A DNA stretch of 64,000 nucleotides. It comes from Telopea speciosissima. Lineage: Eukaryota; Streptophyta; Magnoliopsida; Proteales; Proteaceae. The notes below the pieces were generated by a model. That model was given only the letters and a program-made list of their open reading frames with translations. It searched no databases and was not told where the DNA came from. The position numbers were made by a program, and so were the translations under genes. Within the stretch, counting starts at the first letter, position 1; every line of letters starts with the position of its first letter. Of this stretch, positions 25,359 through 38,700 are shown in pieces. The stretch lies in contig NC_057922.1 of NCBI RefSeq assembly GCF_018873765.1, forward strand, positions 9,809,563 to 9,873,562. The letters are read 5' to 3'.

Positions 25359-26543
25359 GTTATCTTCAGTTCTTCACAGGTCAACCAGAACTGAAGTAGT
25401 ACTCGAAGAACAACAAGAAGGACAGTGCACCCCCTTGACTGTGAAGAATCAATGTGGTTGTCTTCACCTCTCTTGTCAATCACTCTAAGTGATCGAGATT
25501 CACCAGTGTGAGACTAGGAAAATCAGTTCATATCGTTGCAGATACTCCAGTCCAAATGGTGAGGTTGAGAATTTGGTACCTTTATAGGCCAAGAAGGTAG
25601 TTAGAGAATTAGCCAAGGAAAAAACCATTGGAACCCCCCCCCCCCTCCCTTTTGACTCGAAACGAAGCTCTATTACTCTCTTTAAAATTCACTCAATTTT
25701 AGGCTGTGTTTTTTTGTCTTTTGAGCACTTGTTCTATCTGAGCGAACCAGATCACATTCTCCAGAGCAAATTCTTTTTCTCAAAAACAAAAAACAGAGCA
25801 AATTCTCTTTCTCAAAAACCAAAAAAATGTGTGTATCATCAAGAATATTGAGTAGTATTACATACGAAGATCTTTTATCCACATATCGTATATAAAATAG
25901 GATCCAGATCCAATAAAAAAAATTATTTTCCTTATACAATTATCTGATGGGTATAGTCTGACTCGTCTTCCACTACCCTTTCTGTTTTCTCTTGCCAGAT
26001 TTTTGTTTTGATAAAGAACTTTTAGTAACGTGGGAACAAGGTTCCCGCAAAATCAGCATACAGCAAAGAAGAAATGAAGAGAGTTGAGAGAGTTTGAATT
26101 TTCCATTTGGTTGCCGCCATTTATGAATGAAGGTCTTCAATTCAATAATTAGAGACGAGATGTGGGTTCTGAATAATTAGGGTTTACAACCTGGGTCGGG
26201 CTTTACCAAAATTTGTACCCTGCCCAGCCTGGATCCTTTTTTAGTTTAGTAGTAGACTAGAAATGTGCAGGCCTTGGATTGGTGTTGTTATCCCTAGTTG
26301 ACCACTGTGCCATGTCCCAACTTTCATTATTTGTTCAGTCAATTACTCCCTCTGTCCAACTCTCAACAAGACTGTCTTGTTTGGAAAAATATATATATGA
26401 TTGTTAATGCATTAATCATCTATTAATTTAAACCCTCTTTCCAGCATTGGTTGCCATTAATTTGGCTTACATGTATAATGTATTAGGGGAAATCAAGTAT
26501 AATTGTTTATTGTTACATGTCACAATGACGCATATTTGTCTAG

Positions 26544-26820
26544 TCCGGCTCAGGTCCTCGTGCGAGGACACTCCTTGGGACCTGAGCACCACTGTGGATT
26601 CCATGGGATTGAGCTCCTCTCCAGGGAGTCCAGCACGCTCAGGGGGCATCCAACCGTTGGGCTATGTCGCACACATCTCTAGGTATGCGCCAAAATATGT
26701 GTGACACAACTATACCCTTGGATGCCCCCTGAGCTCCCTAGAGAGGAACCGGATCCGGATTTCATGTGGGTGGTGCTCAGGTCCCAAGGAATGTCCTCGC
26801 ACAAGGACGGAGGACCTAAG
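26544..26820. mobile_element. MITE with strong hairpin, apparently compound
   Basis: Outer arms: GGCTCAGGTCCTCGTGCGAG, then CCTTGGGACCTGAGCACCAC on the left, with the inverse at 26765-26818. Inside sits a second inverted pair (26607-26680 and 26690-26755) containing GGGGGCATCCAACCGTTGGG and a GTGTGACACAAC block. That inner motif also makes up the element at 44958-45093. The element is absent from the homologous flank of B at 14640, so it inserted there after duplication or was lost in B. Confidence 0.7.
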
Positions 26821-26869
26821 AAGGTTTGATGTAAAGGTGGAACAAGTCAAACCTTGAATAAAAAACTCA

Positions 26870-27190
26870 CTATTTTAAAATCATAGTTTGATGGCTTAGA
26901 TGTTTTGAAGTAACCAAATTTTCATATACTTTTTATCATATTCAATTTTCTCAAATTTTTGGAAAGGTTAAAGGTAAGGCATTCATTTGAATCGAAGACC
27001 TAGAAATGTTAAATCCCATCATTTAATAATCTATTAACCTTATCTCTATCCTTAGTTAAAGGAAACTGAACCTCAATAAGATGTTGACAGAAAAAGGGAA
27101 AAGCAAGTTGTAGAATTTCATCCTTATAATTGGTCAAGAATACCAGTCAATTTTTTCCTTACCATACGAAAGTCAAGGAAACCCAATATT
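26870..27190 (-). pseudogene. relic of permease intron 7, E-like
   Basis: Non-coding sequence matching intron 7 of gene E (36480-36670) and the relic upstream of B (15390-15625). The shared phrases include GATGGCTTAGATGTT and AATAAGATG(T)TGACAGAA. The exon part seen near B is missing here. It fits a decayed copy carried along when the B unit was duplicated to make C. Confidence 0.6.
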
Positions 27191-27400
27191 TTTTTGGGTT
27201 TCCTTGACCGGAGGGTCCAGCCCAATTAAAACAAAGGTGGGTTGGTGACCAACCCCCTTATTTTGGGAGGGTGGGTGGGGTGGGGATTTCGAACGGGGAC
27301 CCTCCAGCTCCCGCCCCGGTTAGAGGAGAACCAGAACCCTGTTATGGGGAGTCATGGCCATGCACACAGGGTGTTAGTCAATGCTAGATAATGATTGAAA
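27190..27400. repeat. GC-rich insertion of unknown class
   Basis: About 200 bp rich in G+C (a GGTGGGTTGGTGACCAACCC palindrome near 27226, then several C/G runs). It interrupts sequence that is continuous in the flank of B at 15625. A GGATTTCGAAC phrase recalls a tRNA-type B box, which would fit a SINE, but no clear A box or 3' tail is visible. Confidence 0.4.
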
Positions 27401-27719
27401 TGATTAGACCATTAACAGCATCTAAAAAGAAATCCAATTGGAAAGGTACAATCCCATCATAGATCGGGCTTTATCATCATGTTTGCTTTGATTTAAAATA
27501 CAAAATGAGCGACCGGCCATGACCTGGATCAAAGGTTTAGAAGTGTCAAAACGTGGTGGTTGAAGTGTATCTTTCAAATTGAAAATTTCCCTAAGCTTTT
27601 TATGGTCTGGTCTTTAGACTAGACTGCAACAATAATATTTGTTTGTTATCTAAAATGCTCATACAATGGTTATTATTGGAATAATGGTAAAAGGTTATGT
27701 TAGGGGCTAAGCTAGCTTG

Positions 27720-28150
27720 TTGTTACACTTATGAATATTAATATTAAACTTGATGGTGAAAGCAATGCTGACTTTGTAAATAAATTAAGGTTTTACTTGA
27801 CTCGGGCAAAATCATCGAATCAATGAAAACTTGAAGTGATTCAGACCTAGTTTGTCGGTGGTAGTCTGGTTACTTGGAAAAGTAGAAAGCAAGTACAGTT
27901 GTTTGATCAAGTGTTGAAGCTGAGTATCATTCTTTAGTTAATACAATGGCTAAACTGATATGATTAAAATTCTCGTGGGAAAATTTGGTTTTGTGATAAT
28001 CAAGTTGCTATTTAGATTGCTAGTAACCTTATTTTTCATGAGAGAATTGAATTAAGCATATTGTATGTAGTAGATTATCATTTTGTGCGCAATGTTATGA
28101 ACAAATTATTTCTACTCCTTGTGCTAGTTCTTCATATTGTATAAATTTTT
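27720..28150 (+). mobile_element. Copia LTR retrotransposon fossil (RNase H part)
   Basis: The plus-strand translation shows the typical order of the Copia RNase H region (a VTWKSRKQ-like block, a CDNQVA-like block, then a FHER-like block and a DYHFVR-like block). It is an old, broken fragment with no long terminal repeats recognised nearby. Confidence 0.6.
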
Positions 28151-28563
28151 TTCCAATAAGGATAATAGTGTCATTTCACATGTATATGTAAAACATTTGT
28201 ATAACTGTGACACCTTTTGACAATGACATAGTGATTCATTTTCAAATTATTTTTGAAAATCCTTTTATATATACCCTTATCTTTAAGAACTTCTGGAAAT
28301 GAGACGAGGCAATTAAAAGAAGGTGCCACGTTTTAAATACAGCCATAGAGGTGTCATTCAGAAACTCCAAAACATAAAATGATCCTGTAAGATTTCATTG
28401 AGAAATATCCATGGTACAACTAATATCTTTCTCTCATTTCACTCTATTTCCAATATCTTTCTCTCATTTGTTACCAAAAAACAAAAAAAATCTTTCTCTC
28501 ATTACACTCTACTTCCAATGCACTACGTAGACAATGGACCATTTGCAAGTATGTTTTAAACAA

Positions 28564-31500
28564 TTAAGTGATGTTCTTGACTGGTCCTTTGAACCATTTC
28601 CTTGCATCCAATACCCACCACAACATTATTAATGACAGAAATATAACCAAAGCAATGGGTGCATAGTTGAAGTTATCCCAGTTGATGGGGTAGTAAGTTG
28701 GCAATACAAAAGCTGAACAGGTATAACATATCCATAAGAAGGCCACTAGACAAATTGGCCTTCTAGTTCTTCCCAAATAAAAAGGTCCAGGTTTGAAATT
28801 CTTCTCATCCATTACCAACCTTGCAAAAATTGGCACTGCATAGCTACCAAACCACCCAACTGAACATATAGAAATGATGGCAGTGAAGACAACATTAACC
28901 TTCAAAATGGGTAATCCAAGAATAATGGCAATGGCTGCACACAACCAAACTGCATTCTTTGGAACCTTATGCTTTGGGTGCACTTCTCTCCATATCATGG
29001 AAAAGGGAATTCCTCCATCTCTTGACAAAGCATACACCTAAAACAGAACATAACAGATAAAATGTAATTGAAAATTTTCGATTATAAGAAAAATGAGATA
29101 GAATTAGGAGGAGAATTGAAGCTGGTTTCTCTTACTACTCTGGCTGCACTAGTAGTTATTGAAAGGCCACAAAAGAAAAAGGATCCCCATATGATGACCA
29201 GAAAAACTATAGCTCCTACAGAGTTATTGAACCTCCCCTGAAATGCATCATAGAATATTTGTGCTGGTATTAGTGCCCCTGCTGTCTCATTGGTTGGGTC
29301 GTATAAGTAGTTCAGATCCTGCACAAAGATAAAGTTTCACAGCACATTAGATGTGAGTAGTCCGATGTGGAGACTTATAGGTACTTAGGCACCCCTCCTT
29401 AAAGGCTAGCTTTTTAAAGATTAATTCTCCCGTAGGGGAAAGTACCTGAATGCTGAAAGTAAGAGCTAAGTAGTAACCCGCTCCGAAAAATGTGACAACT
29501 CCAATGCCTGAGAGAATTGCAATAGGGCCAGTTATATCTGCACCCTTTGTTTCCTCTGTTAGATGTGCAGCAGTGTCATAACCCAACAAACTGTATTGAG
29601 TGAGAAGTAGTGATAGAATCACAGCATAGGGTTTGCTACTGATCCCTGTCAACTCTGGAGATGTCTTAAATTGAGTGAACACATAAGAAGCAGATTGCTT
29701 ATGCAGTGCCACCACCGGGAGCATTATAGTTATAACCAAACAGCCAGTTACCTGCAGATCTCTTGGTGTGAAAAATCAAAGGAGTGGTAGAACATAGGTG
29801 AAATGCAGTGCATTTGAGGAAGAACTTCCATTAATGAGGGGATGGGGGAATTTTATTCATATTATGCGTGGATTATAATGGAGGGAGATAGACATAACTC
29901 CCGAATCAATGGATTGAAATTTGGCCAAACTGTCCTACACGCTACTGACAGTGTCCTCCTGACCAGGGAGTCAGTAATATTATTAATCTACTTCGGAATA
30001 AAGCTAAAAGCACAAGATACAAAATAAGAAGACACGTGCATAAAATATATAGTTACAGATGAAAGCATATATACCTGCCACCATATTGAGATAATGTCAA
30101 GAAAGGCTATAACTTGTAGTGCAAATATGTTGAGTACTGCCCATATGATGATTTGAACTATGTACATGCATAAGAACACCCAGGGAGGAGCAAAATATCC
30201 TCCACCCTTGTTTGTACCAGTACATAATAGAAAGATGATTTGCAATACCTGTGACCCTGGATAAGCCTAGCAACAGAGCAGAATGAAGATTAATTAGAAA
30301 CCAGGTAATACTTTGGGGATCAAATAGTGTGAATAAAATAAATTAATCACTCAATTGTTTCCTCTATTCTAGGAGAACTAACTAATTTAAAAGAAAAGGA
30401 AAGAAAATCTCTCATATATTCATTAAGGGAAAGAGACTTCTACTTGGTCGCATCGTCTCTACACAAACGTCTAGGTCAAGAGGGGAGGCGTACGCCCAGG
30501 TATCTACCCAAACTCCACCATTTCTCCATATCCTCCCTCTCTCATAAATTGATTGAATCATTGTGCAACGTTACGAGGGTACCCACCATCCCCACTTTTC
30601 TCTTTCATTTAAATTTAAACCCTTCAGATATTGAATAACATGAGTAAAAAGTGGGGATAAGAAAGTCATAGTGAAGTGAATTGATTAATTAGGCATAGTG
30701 ACATGAAAAAAAACCCTTATAAAAATATGTCTTTGGAATGAATCTCAAGCGGAGATTCCAAATTTAAGACAAAATGACTTCTTTACCCCATAAATCATTC
30801 CTAACATGACAAAAACCTATATTTTACAGCAAGAATTAATGTGCAGAATCATCATCTCAATCCTAAGTGGAGTTATATGTAAGTTAATGAGTTAAATATT
30901 GGAAAATTAGTTAGGTTAAGTCATCGAATTAGAGAGATGGAGAAGATAGGACATAGCAGTACCTGTGCGCCTATCCCAGAAACAAGGCCGATAATTTCCA
31001 GCCAAGCACAGCACCAAGATGCAAATGGACCCCATATAGGACCAGCCAATTGAGCTGACCAGAAGTATAGTGAACCAGCTGTCTGTGTTGTCAGTGTAAG
31101 AATCATGTCAGTCTAATAAAAATTTAGGAGAATATTTTGTGCCGCAACGTAGGCTACATCCAGGCACATGGGCAGCCTGTGCAAGGGGGGTAGGGTGGTC
31201 ATTATATCCACCCCCATGTGCCTAGGCACTGCCTGCGCTACGACAAAGAGAACAACACCCCTTAAAATTTCAAATGATTATTTATTTATTTAAAAAGCTT
31301 AGGAAATAATTAATCATAAGGCAATTTAGTGCCACAAACTGAACAAACCTACAAGATTTTCTTTAAAGAGAGGGATAGGCACGCAGCCCATATATATAGA
31401 CAATTAAGGGGGAGCGCAAGAGTCACGCATGCATGATAGCCAATGAAAGAACAGACACTGGCATCTTGAGGGGTGGAATGATCATTTTGACCCTCACTAT

Positions 31501-33060
31501 CTAGGTGTGCCCCCCCCCCCCCCCCCAAGAATATTTTTCCATATGGATATCATAAGCATTTAAAGAGGGAGAAAGGGGTCTTGGTGGGTGTCAAACCATA
31601 TATATGGGGGATTCATAATTTCACATCATTAAATTAAGAAAATATAGATGTGAGGGGGTGTGAATATGACGATCGCGTGTCCACCTTTTCCCCTTTCTTT
31701 ATTAGTTAAGATGAGGGAAGAAAAACTTTTCAGAATGTAATGGGGAATGATGTACATGTATAGTGGACATGGAACATTTTCTACGATATAACTTCCACAA
31801 TACTCACGAGTAGTTTCAATATTCCTATTTATATTGTAGGCAAGAGATTGTTGCTTGGTCGTTGGCCTCTGCATCATCGTGGGAGCGAATGAGAATGCAT
31901 GCAGGGGCATCAATATACATAGAAATACTTATTTCTTGGGAGGCAGAATGGTAATTTAGCATGCTCCTATGTTTAGACTGAGGATCTACTCACTAACTTG
32001 GTAGCCTTTTTTTTGTCCCCTTAATATTTTTTTTTTTCAAAATGATCAGAACCTATAAGGATACTCTTTCAATTAAGGATGTCAAAAATCAGACCAACTC
32101 GATTAAATTGATCGAATCGAGCTAAATTGATCGACCAAACTCCTTATTGGTCGTATTGGTTTTGCCTTTCTAAAACCACTAAAAAATAAAACCAAAACAG
32201 ATCAAGCCTACTATTAAGACCAACCAACCGTTTGGAGTGAAACTGATAGAAACCCATAAAAGCTGATAAAATTCAATATTTTTTTGTACAATATTCTTTG
32301 GATTGAGTTTCCCTCCTCCCATGATGAATGGGATTCCATTCACGCAGTACGGGATAGGGCAAGAATCGGTATCAGGAGAGTATTTAATTTGGAACGGAAC
32401 AAAACCTCAGGAGGGGTTTGTTGGTGGGTGAACTGTCTTTTATGGGTGGAGGAAAACTTTATCTTTTTTCTTTTTACAAATAAAAAACAGAGATTGGATC
32501 AATAAGAGACCGATAATTAACTGGCTGGACCAATAATTATATCTTTCGGTGTGGTTTTTGTAAACCGAACATCTTATCGGCTCGGTTTCGATCTAACCCC
32601 TATATGCAACAAACAAAAAATTGAGAAAAATCGATTGAAACCAGAGTCAGCCATCACAAACCGAATGAACCAAAGAAAATAATATAAGAGAAATAAAAAC
32701 ATACTGGGAAAGAAGAACAGATCTCAGCCATAGCAAAGCCAATGAACCAAGTGAAGAATGTAACCACAACCCATCCCCATATCATACTTGCAGGCCCTGC
32801 GTAAAGAATACTTGAACCATACAGTGGTGTCCCTATGAAAACCGCCATTGTTGAGAATGTTATCCCAAATATCTTCAACAGAGACTGCAGAAACCAAAAT
32901 TTTGATTGAATTAATACTGATAAAGGAAATAAAAAGCACAAATTAAATAGCTAGGAACAAATAGAGGAAATCGGATTATCACCATTTCTCTTCTGAGTTC
33001 TTGCTTGTAACCAAGCTCGTTTAGACGCCTCTCTCCTGAATCCATCTCTAGACCAGACAT
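28564..33060 (-). CDS. permease D: BAT1-like amino-acid permease
   Basis: Fourth member, more diverged. Seven exons: 32983-33060, 32705-32884, 30963-31082, 30075-30266, 29446-29751, 29136-29318, 28564-29037. The total is 510 residues, with all junctions GT-AG. The start is in what is exon 2 of A-C (MSGLEMDSGERRLNELGYKQ), so the extra first exon and long tail of A-C are absent. Core motifs are intact (EICSSFP, LYFWSAQLAGP, GYDTAAH, TEETKGADI, VYALSRDGG). The C-terminus stops after VKNIT, six residues shorter than A-C, which end in QNGNV. LHKQ replaces PHTQ before helix 6. Intron 5 is short (323 bp against about 1.2 kb), and intron 2 has grown by transposon insertion. It appears functional. Confidence 0.85.
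31137..31250. mobile_element. MITE in an intron of permease D
   Basis: Imperfect inverted repeat: TTTGTGCCGCAACGTAGGC and CCAGGCACATGGG on the left, CCCATGTGCCTAGGCACTGC and GCGCTACGACAAAG on the right. It lies in the intron between exons 32705-32884 and 30963-31082 and has no coding capacity. Confidence 0.6.
31510..31526. repeat. poly-C run of 17
   Basis: Homopolymer within the same intron of permease D. It is prone to length error in assembly. Confidence 0.8.
32070..32620. repeat. AT-rich repeat with name-like CGATT/GACC motifs, intron of D
   Basis: Starts near AAGGATGTCAAAAATC and ends near a TCGGTTTCGATCTAACCCC block, the usual style of short hAT-type plant repeats. A piece at 32280-32505 seems inserted in the middle. 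Similar wording occurs at 43540-44260, 50020-50450 and 51090-51240. The ends are not determined. Confidence 0.35.
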
Positions 33061-34689
33061 TGTCGTGTCACTTCCAATTCCCAAATAGTTGCAGTTGCAG
33101 CAGCTCAAGAAGAAAAATAGAAACAAAAAAAATTGTTTGGGTTTGGGATTAAGGGACACAATTAGTACTAATTATTCACTCCTACCCCAAATTTGAATTT
33201 TGGTTGTTTTTAATGACTCTGCATGAGTCCATTACCATGCATTTAATTAGAACTAATCTTTCTTTCTTTCTTTATTTTACTATAATTTCGATCGCTTCTT
33301 CTTAATTGAGCTATTAATTACTTCAACTTGAAAAAATCAGAGTGGAGGGGCATGAATCATAGAGAATCTCATGAGTTTGAAAGCTGACGTCAATTCTTTT
33401 CGCGTAATTACACAAAAAACAAAAACACTCTCCTTTTCATATAAAACAACAATAAATATATTCCAGCGTGTACTAATCCTTGAGTACTCTGAGCTCGTGC
33501 AGAATGCATGCTGCACTTACAGTCAACGTTCAACATCATCAACTTTATTTTATTTTATTTTATTTTTTGATTTTTGTGTTTTTTCCTTTTAGAAATCTCT
33601 CGGTATGATTTTAATGATGAAACAGATATTGAAGAATCGTTGTCCCCTCCAATTCTTCCAATTACTCACATGGCAAAATGCTGTCGAAAACATTGTCTAA
33701 GATGTGCTACAATGAGGTGATAATTATCGATATTGAACTATTGGTAGAGACTGCCTTCTCTCCCTCATTTAGGATACCTTATATTTTTGTCACTTGGAAA
33801 AATCTAAATTCACCAATGAGATATTAAAGAAATCAATCATATATGCTTCTTGTAGATATTCCACAAGGTGAAGAACAAAACTAGCAACTTAACAAGCTAA
33901 GTAAGGCGTGAGAGAAGTAGCAAAAGGATCAAGGAGAAAATATTATAGAACACCCCTCGCCCAAGTTTTACTGTAACCCCCTTGTTGAGATTCTAATTAT
34001 AAAAGCAACAATTCTTGATTGCCCTTTTGTCTTATTCTTAAATTTATTTTTTTAAAAGTTAGGTATAAAAAAGGATTTCAAAATGATTAATCATTATATC
34101 ATTGTCATTGTATTACACATTTTTTTTTATTATAAATTTGAAATAATAGGATTTACTTTTATTAAAAAATATATACATCTTTTATTAAAAAGGGAAAAAA
34201 AAATGTTACAAAATCCATTGATTAAAAGTTAAGTCATGTTGTAATCAAGCTTGACGAGATGACCTTGTTTTTTTTTGTTTTTCTACTCTTTTAATAAAGA
34301 AAAGTGTTCATACACTGTTGGTGAAGGAAAAGTATATCCATCAACGGTCATTAATGTTAGCCCTTCTATAGTACAAAGTAGATAATACCTTTGTAGTGTT
34401 CCCAATACCCATTGGAGACCATCTGAACCACTCGATCCTTTAGTATAATACAATTTTTTTTTTCTCTTAATAAGGGTAAAATCTTATCATTTCATTTTTC
34501 AACTTGTGCAGAACAATGACAGCCTTTGAATCTTTTTTTGATAAGAAACAAAATAGATTAAAAATAATAAAGAAAGTGTCCACGTTGTCACATACAACAG
34601 TTCTTTTTTTAGATATCTAGGCATGATTAGTCAAGTTACGGGTTAAGTCAACAAACTTCCTATCATTTTACCATCATATAGACTTTCAC

Positions 34690-35070
34690 AAAACATTTGA
34701 TAAGCAACACAATATCAAAAAGAACCGTAAAGAGTTCCCATGGCTATTGCTGAATTTTTTGCTCCACTCATCAACTAAAACTTGGCAATCAGTCCAAACA
34801 TCTATGTATTCGACTCCCAATGACCTTACTTTTTGCTATCCCTAGAGCACTCCCCTAGCTTCAGCTTCCAATGTGCTCCTTGCATAACCAAAATGCATAG
34901 ATGCAATAGGAAACCTTCTATTAATAATAACAATGGAAGTCCATCTTGCTTCACTAGTGTCAACTTTAAAACTCCCGTCACAAACCATAATGATATGATC
35001 AAATTGAGTAAAGCTCAAGTATATCTTGTAAGGATATCGATGACATTATACCAAGCTCTGTTTCATGTAT
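34690..35070 (-). mobile_element. LINE remnant, RNase H-like domain
   Basis: The minus-strand translation gives MVCDGSFKVDTSEARWTS, then FGYARSTLEAEARGVL, then YIDVWTDCQVLVDEW. This is the DGSF ... EARA ... TDC order of the RVT_3-type RNase H found at the 3' end of plant LINE ORF2. A stop codon follows EARGVL and the frame is shifted before VEYIDVWTDC, so it is not functional. Confidence 0.7.
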
Positions 35071-35356
35071 AAGGAACGGTAAATGTTGGACATGATCAAT
35101 TCTATGAAGGTTTGGCCTGCAATGAGTTATATGATATTGATTCCTTGCATACCAAAGACAATAACACGAAAGAAAAGGGATGGAGCATAATAACCTGCAT
35201 AAATGATCATATAAAGATGGAGCCTTGAGCCATTCAACTCATCTTGATGGTGACATAAAAGTACAAATCCCTTTTTAACAAATAAGACAAAAGGCAATCA
35301 AAAAAAAGTATAACTTCACCACTTTGGTGACAACAAGAAGCATACCGTTTTCAAAG

Positions 35357-35610
35357 TTATTTGCCATGCTAGGTTGCTCCAAATCCAGCTTCCAAGGACG
35401 GAAAAGAGAGTGGAAGAAAAGAGGACATTTTAATTGTTCATAGTTATTTTCCAGGCCAGGTTGTTCCAAGTCCAGCTTTCAAGGAAGGAAATGTAGAAAA
35501 AACAAGCTTTGACCAGAGGGGAAAGATTGGATGGAAAGAGAAAGTTTTATTCGTTTATAATTACTTGACAGGGAAGGTTGCTTCCAAATCCAGCATTGAC
35601 TATAGAAAAA
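35357..35610. repeat. three imperfect tandem repeats
   Basis: Units start at 35357, 35444 and 35561. Each opens with TTA(T/C)TTG/T.CA and contains GGTTG(C/T)TCCAA(A/G)TCCAGC (third copy GGTTGCTTCCAAATCCAGC). Spacing is about 87 and 117 bp. They lie just downstream of the stop codon of permease E. Confidence 0.6.
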
Positions 35611-35796
35611 GTAGAAAACTAAAACACCTTTTGAAAAATCATATTTTGATAGAATGAACACCCAATAACCCACTCATTACAACCATAAAGAAAATCTAAA
35701 TTATATCTGAATTCCATTATAGCAGAACATCAATAATATGTACATCGATCGTGCTCACAAATTTCATAGAGACTACTACCTACATAGACAAACATG

Positions 35797-38700
35797 TTAA
35801 ACCTTTCCATTGGGGACATCGATGTTCCTAACAGGCCCCTTAAACCATTTTCTTGCATCCAAAAGCCACCAAAGAAATATGAGGCCCAAAGCAATACCCA
35901 AAGCAACAGGTGCATAGTTGAATGTATTCCAAGAGATTGGGTAGGAAGTTGGCAATAGGAAGACTGAACAGGTATAGCAGATAAACAGAAAGGCTACCAA
36001 GCAAATTGGCCTTCTTGCCTTGCCCAGATAAAATGGTCCTGCTCTGAAGTTCTTCTCTTCCATCACCATTCTCGCGAAAATTGGAACAGCATAGCCACCA
36101 ACCCATCCAATAGTACATATTGAAGTTATAGCAGTAAAAACTACATTAACTTTCAAGATAGGAAGTCCAAGAAGAATGCAGATGGCTGCACACAACCACA
36201 CTGCATTTGAAGGAACCTTGTGTTTTGGGTGCACCTTTCGCCAGATAGATGAGAAAGGAACTCCTCCATCCCTTGATAATGCATATACCTGAAACATTTT
36301 ATGTCAAAATGTAGTTGTAAGAGATAAACCTGACCGAGTAATACTAACAGTGGTTGCTCAGCTAAGTCTAGTTTTTATGGGTGAATCTACCCAATCTTGA
36401 CAGAGTCTACACTGTTTTGAATCTGTTATGAATATGGAGAGATCTAGTTTATAAAATGGTAAACTCACTGTTTTGAAACATTGTCAAATGGCTTAGATGT
36501 TCAGTAACCAAATTTTTAGGATGTTTCTATCATATTCAATTATCTCAAATTCTGTGAAGGTCAGAGTATGACATTCATTTGAAACCTAAGAATTTAATCA
36601 TTTAATAACCTATTAACATTAACTCTGTCTTTGTTAAAGGGAAACTGACCCATAATAAGATGTGACAGAAGAAGGAAAAAGCATGTTTTTTGAGTGGTTT
36701 TGTTTGTGGGTGTGTGGTAAATAAACACAGTGAGTGAAGAGAACTTTTGAATGGAGGAGTTGGCTTGAATTGAGGGGTGGGGGACAGAGTTCTGTGTTTT
36801 ATCATTGTCTACAAGAAGCAGAGATTCTTATCCGTGAAATCAGAAGCCAATGTCTCGGGGTCCTAATTGAATTGATAGCAAACATTTTTCCTATGCCTTG
36901 AATGCCAAACTACTGCTCTATCTGATGCCTTTTGTATTTTGGTGCAAGGATAACTTTTTCTACAGCTCAATCGTGATTCGATTCCTGGACTCTGCTATCA
37001 ACAGTTGGAGAATCCAGGGATCCCATCTGATGTTATATTTAATAGGTAGAATCATGGTCTGATGGAGCCAACTGTATGCATTGGAACCACTAAATAGTAG
37101 GAAAGAAATGCTAGAGAGAAGAATAATGATACTTCAAGAGTGAAAATCACCGAAACATGAGTAACTGAACTTATACGGGTAAGTTAAAATTAAGGTTCCT
37201 CAGGTTTGAGGTATCTATAGCTATGATTCCTAATGCTTAAACTGACCTTAGGGGTTCCTTGTCCCAAAAGGTTGTGAGTCCATGCTTATAGACGATGATA
37301 AAATGGCCCAAACTTCTGGTTCAATTAAAAGATTTGAATTTGGATATGGTTCAACCATTATTTTCCACATTTTAAACCACCGTGGTTGCTAAACTAGCAT
37401 TTTTAATTAGGGAAAACACAACGGTGGAATCTAATCTAAGGTCATCAGACCATCAGGAGCATCTAAAGGATTCCAACTGAAGAATAAATGATCAGATCAT
37501 CAAGTTATGATATTAAAATCCAATCCATGATCAGATCATCAAAAGTATACTATCATATGATTGAAACATTGGTTGCAAGATTAAATGCCTCTAATGAATG
37601 GTTATTTTGTAAATGATGTTTCAGGTTAGTTAAAGGTTAAATTATAGTTCACGAAAAGGGATATACTGATTCTCAGAAAAGATGCAGTTAAATGAGAACT
37701 GTACTGAAGTTTCTAAATATCCTTTTGTACATTTAAAATGTGCATGAGTCCAGTTTAAGAGCAGTAACTTCAAAAAGCAGAAACATGGACCAAGTTTCAA
37801 AACTTCAAAAGGATGACATTTTACTTACCACTCTGGCTGCACTAGTAGTGATTGAAAGGCCACCAAAGAAGAATGATCCCCAAATAATGAAAAGCAAAAT
37901 AATTGCTCCTGTAGAATTATGATACCTCCCATGGAATGCATCATAAAGTATCTGAGCCGGCACAAATGACCCAGCAGTCTCATTGTTTACATCAAATAAA
38001 TAGCTTGGATCCTGCATGACAATTGCAATCCTATGTTAGTTAGATAGACGAGAACATATTGGAAGCAGTAATCCAAAAATTAGTTCATAAAGAATACCTG
38101 AATGCTGAAGGTAAGGGCCAAGATGTATGCCCATCCAAATACTGAAATGATGCCTATACTAGAAAGAATTGCTATTGGACCATTCTTATCTGCACCCTTT
38201 GTTTCCTCTGTTAGATGAGCTGCAGCATCATACCCGTAAAGTGAGTACTGACTGACAAGAAAAGACAGTATTACTGCATATGGTTTGCTAGTTATCCCAG
38301 TTGACGGCGCCATCTCAAAATGGGTGAATACATAGGAAGCAGATTGCCTTGTCAGTGCAACAAGGGGAAGCATTATAACTATGACAGTACCTCCAACGAC
38401 CTATCAAGGAAGCACTGTAAGATTAACGAAAAACATTACTCAAGAAAATTGTAAACCCAGAAATACACAAAATGCATTTTTATTATCATGGCACAAATAT
38501 AATGATACCAAAAATGGTAGAGATGAAATGTAAGGGCCTTTTTTTGGGGGGTTTCTGGACTATGCATTTCATTTTGGTATTTGGGTTTTCCAGTTTATAT
38601 GTATAAAAGCAGGACTAATCTCATAATTCCTAAGGATGCTGGAGGTACGTTGGTATTGAGGAAGCTATTAAAAGAACCATAAGGAGGCTGGATGTGCGGT

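Larger units (their letters stand above)
25359..28563. other. spacer between permeases C and D
   Basis: The first 1.2 kb repeats the flank of B (25700-26540 matches 13830-14640). A nested MITE, an intron-7 relic, a GC-rich insert and a Copia fossil follow, each listed separately. The last 400 bp before permease D is AT-rich with a repeated TCTTTCTCTCATT phrase. I see no host gene. Confidence 0.6.
33061..35796. other. spacer between permeases D and E
   Basis: The 33630-33670 stretch matches one arm of the MITE at 59863. The 33790-33930 stretch resembles the promoter-side block of A-C (6505-6640), so that block predates the A-C expansion. There is a (TTTTA)n microsatellite at 33544-33568. A LINE remnant and three tandem repeats near E are listed separately. 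No host gene was found. Confidence 0.55.
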
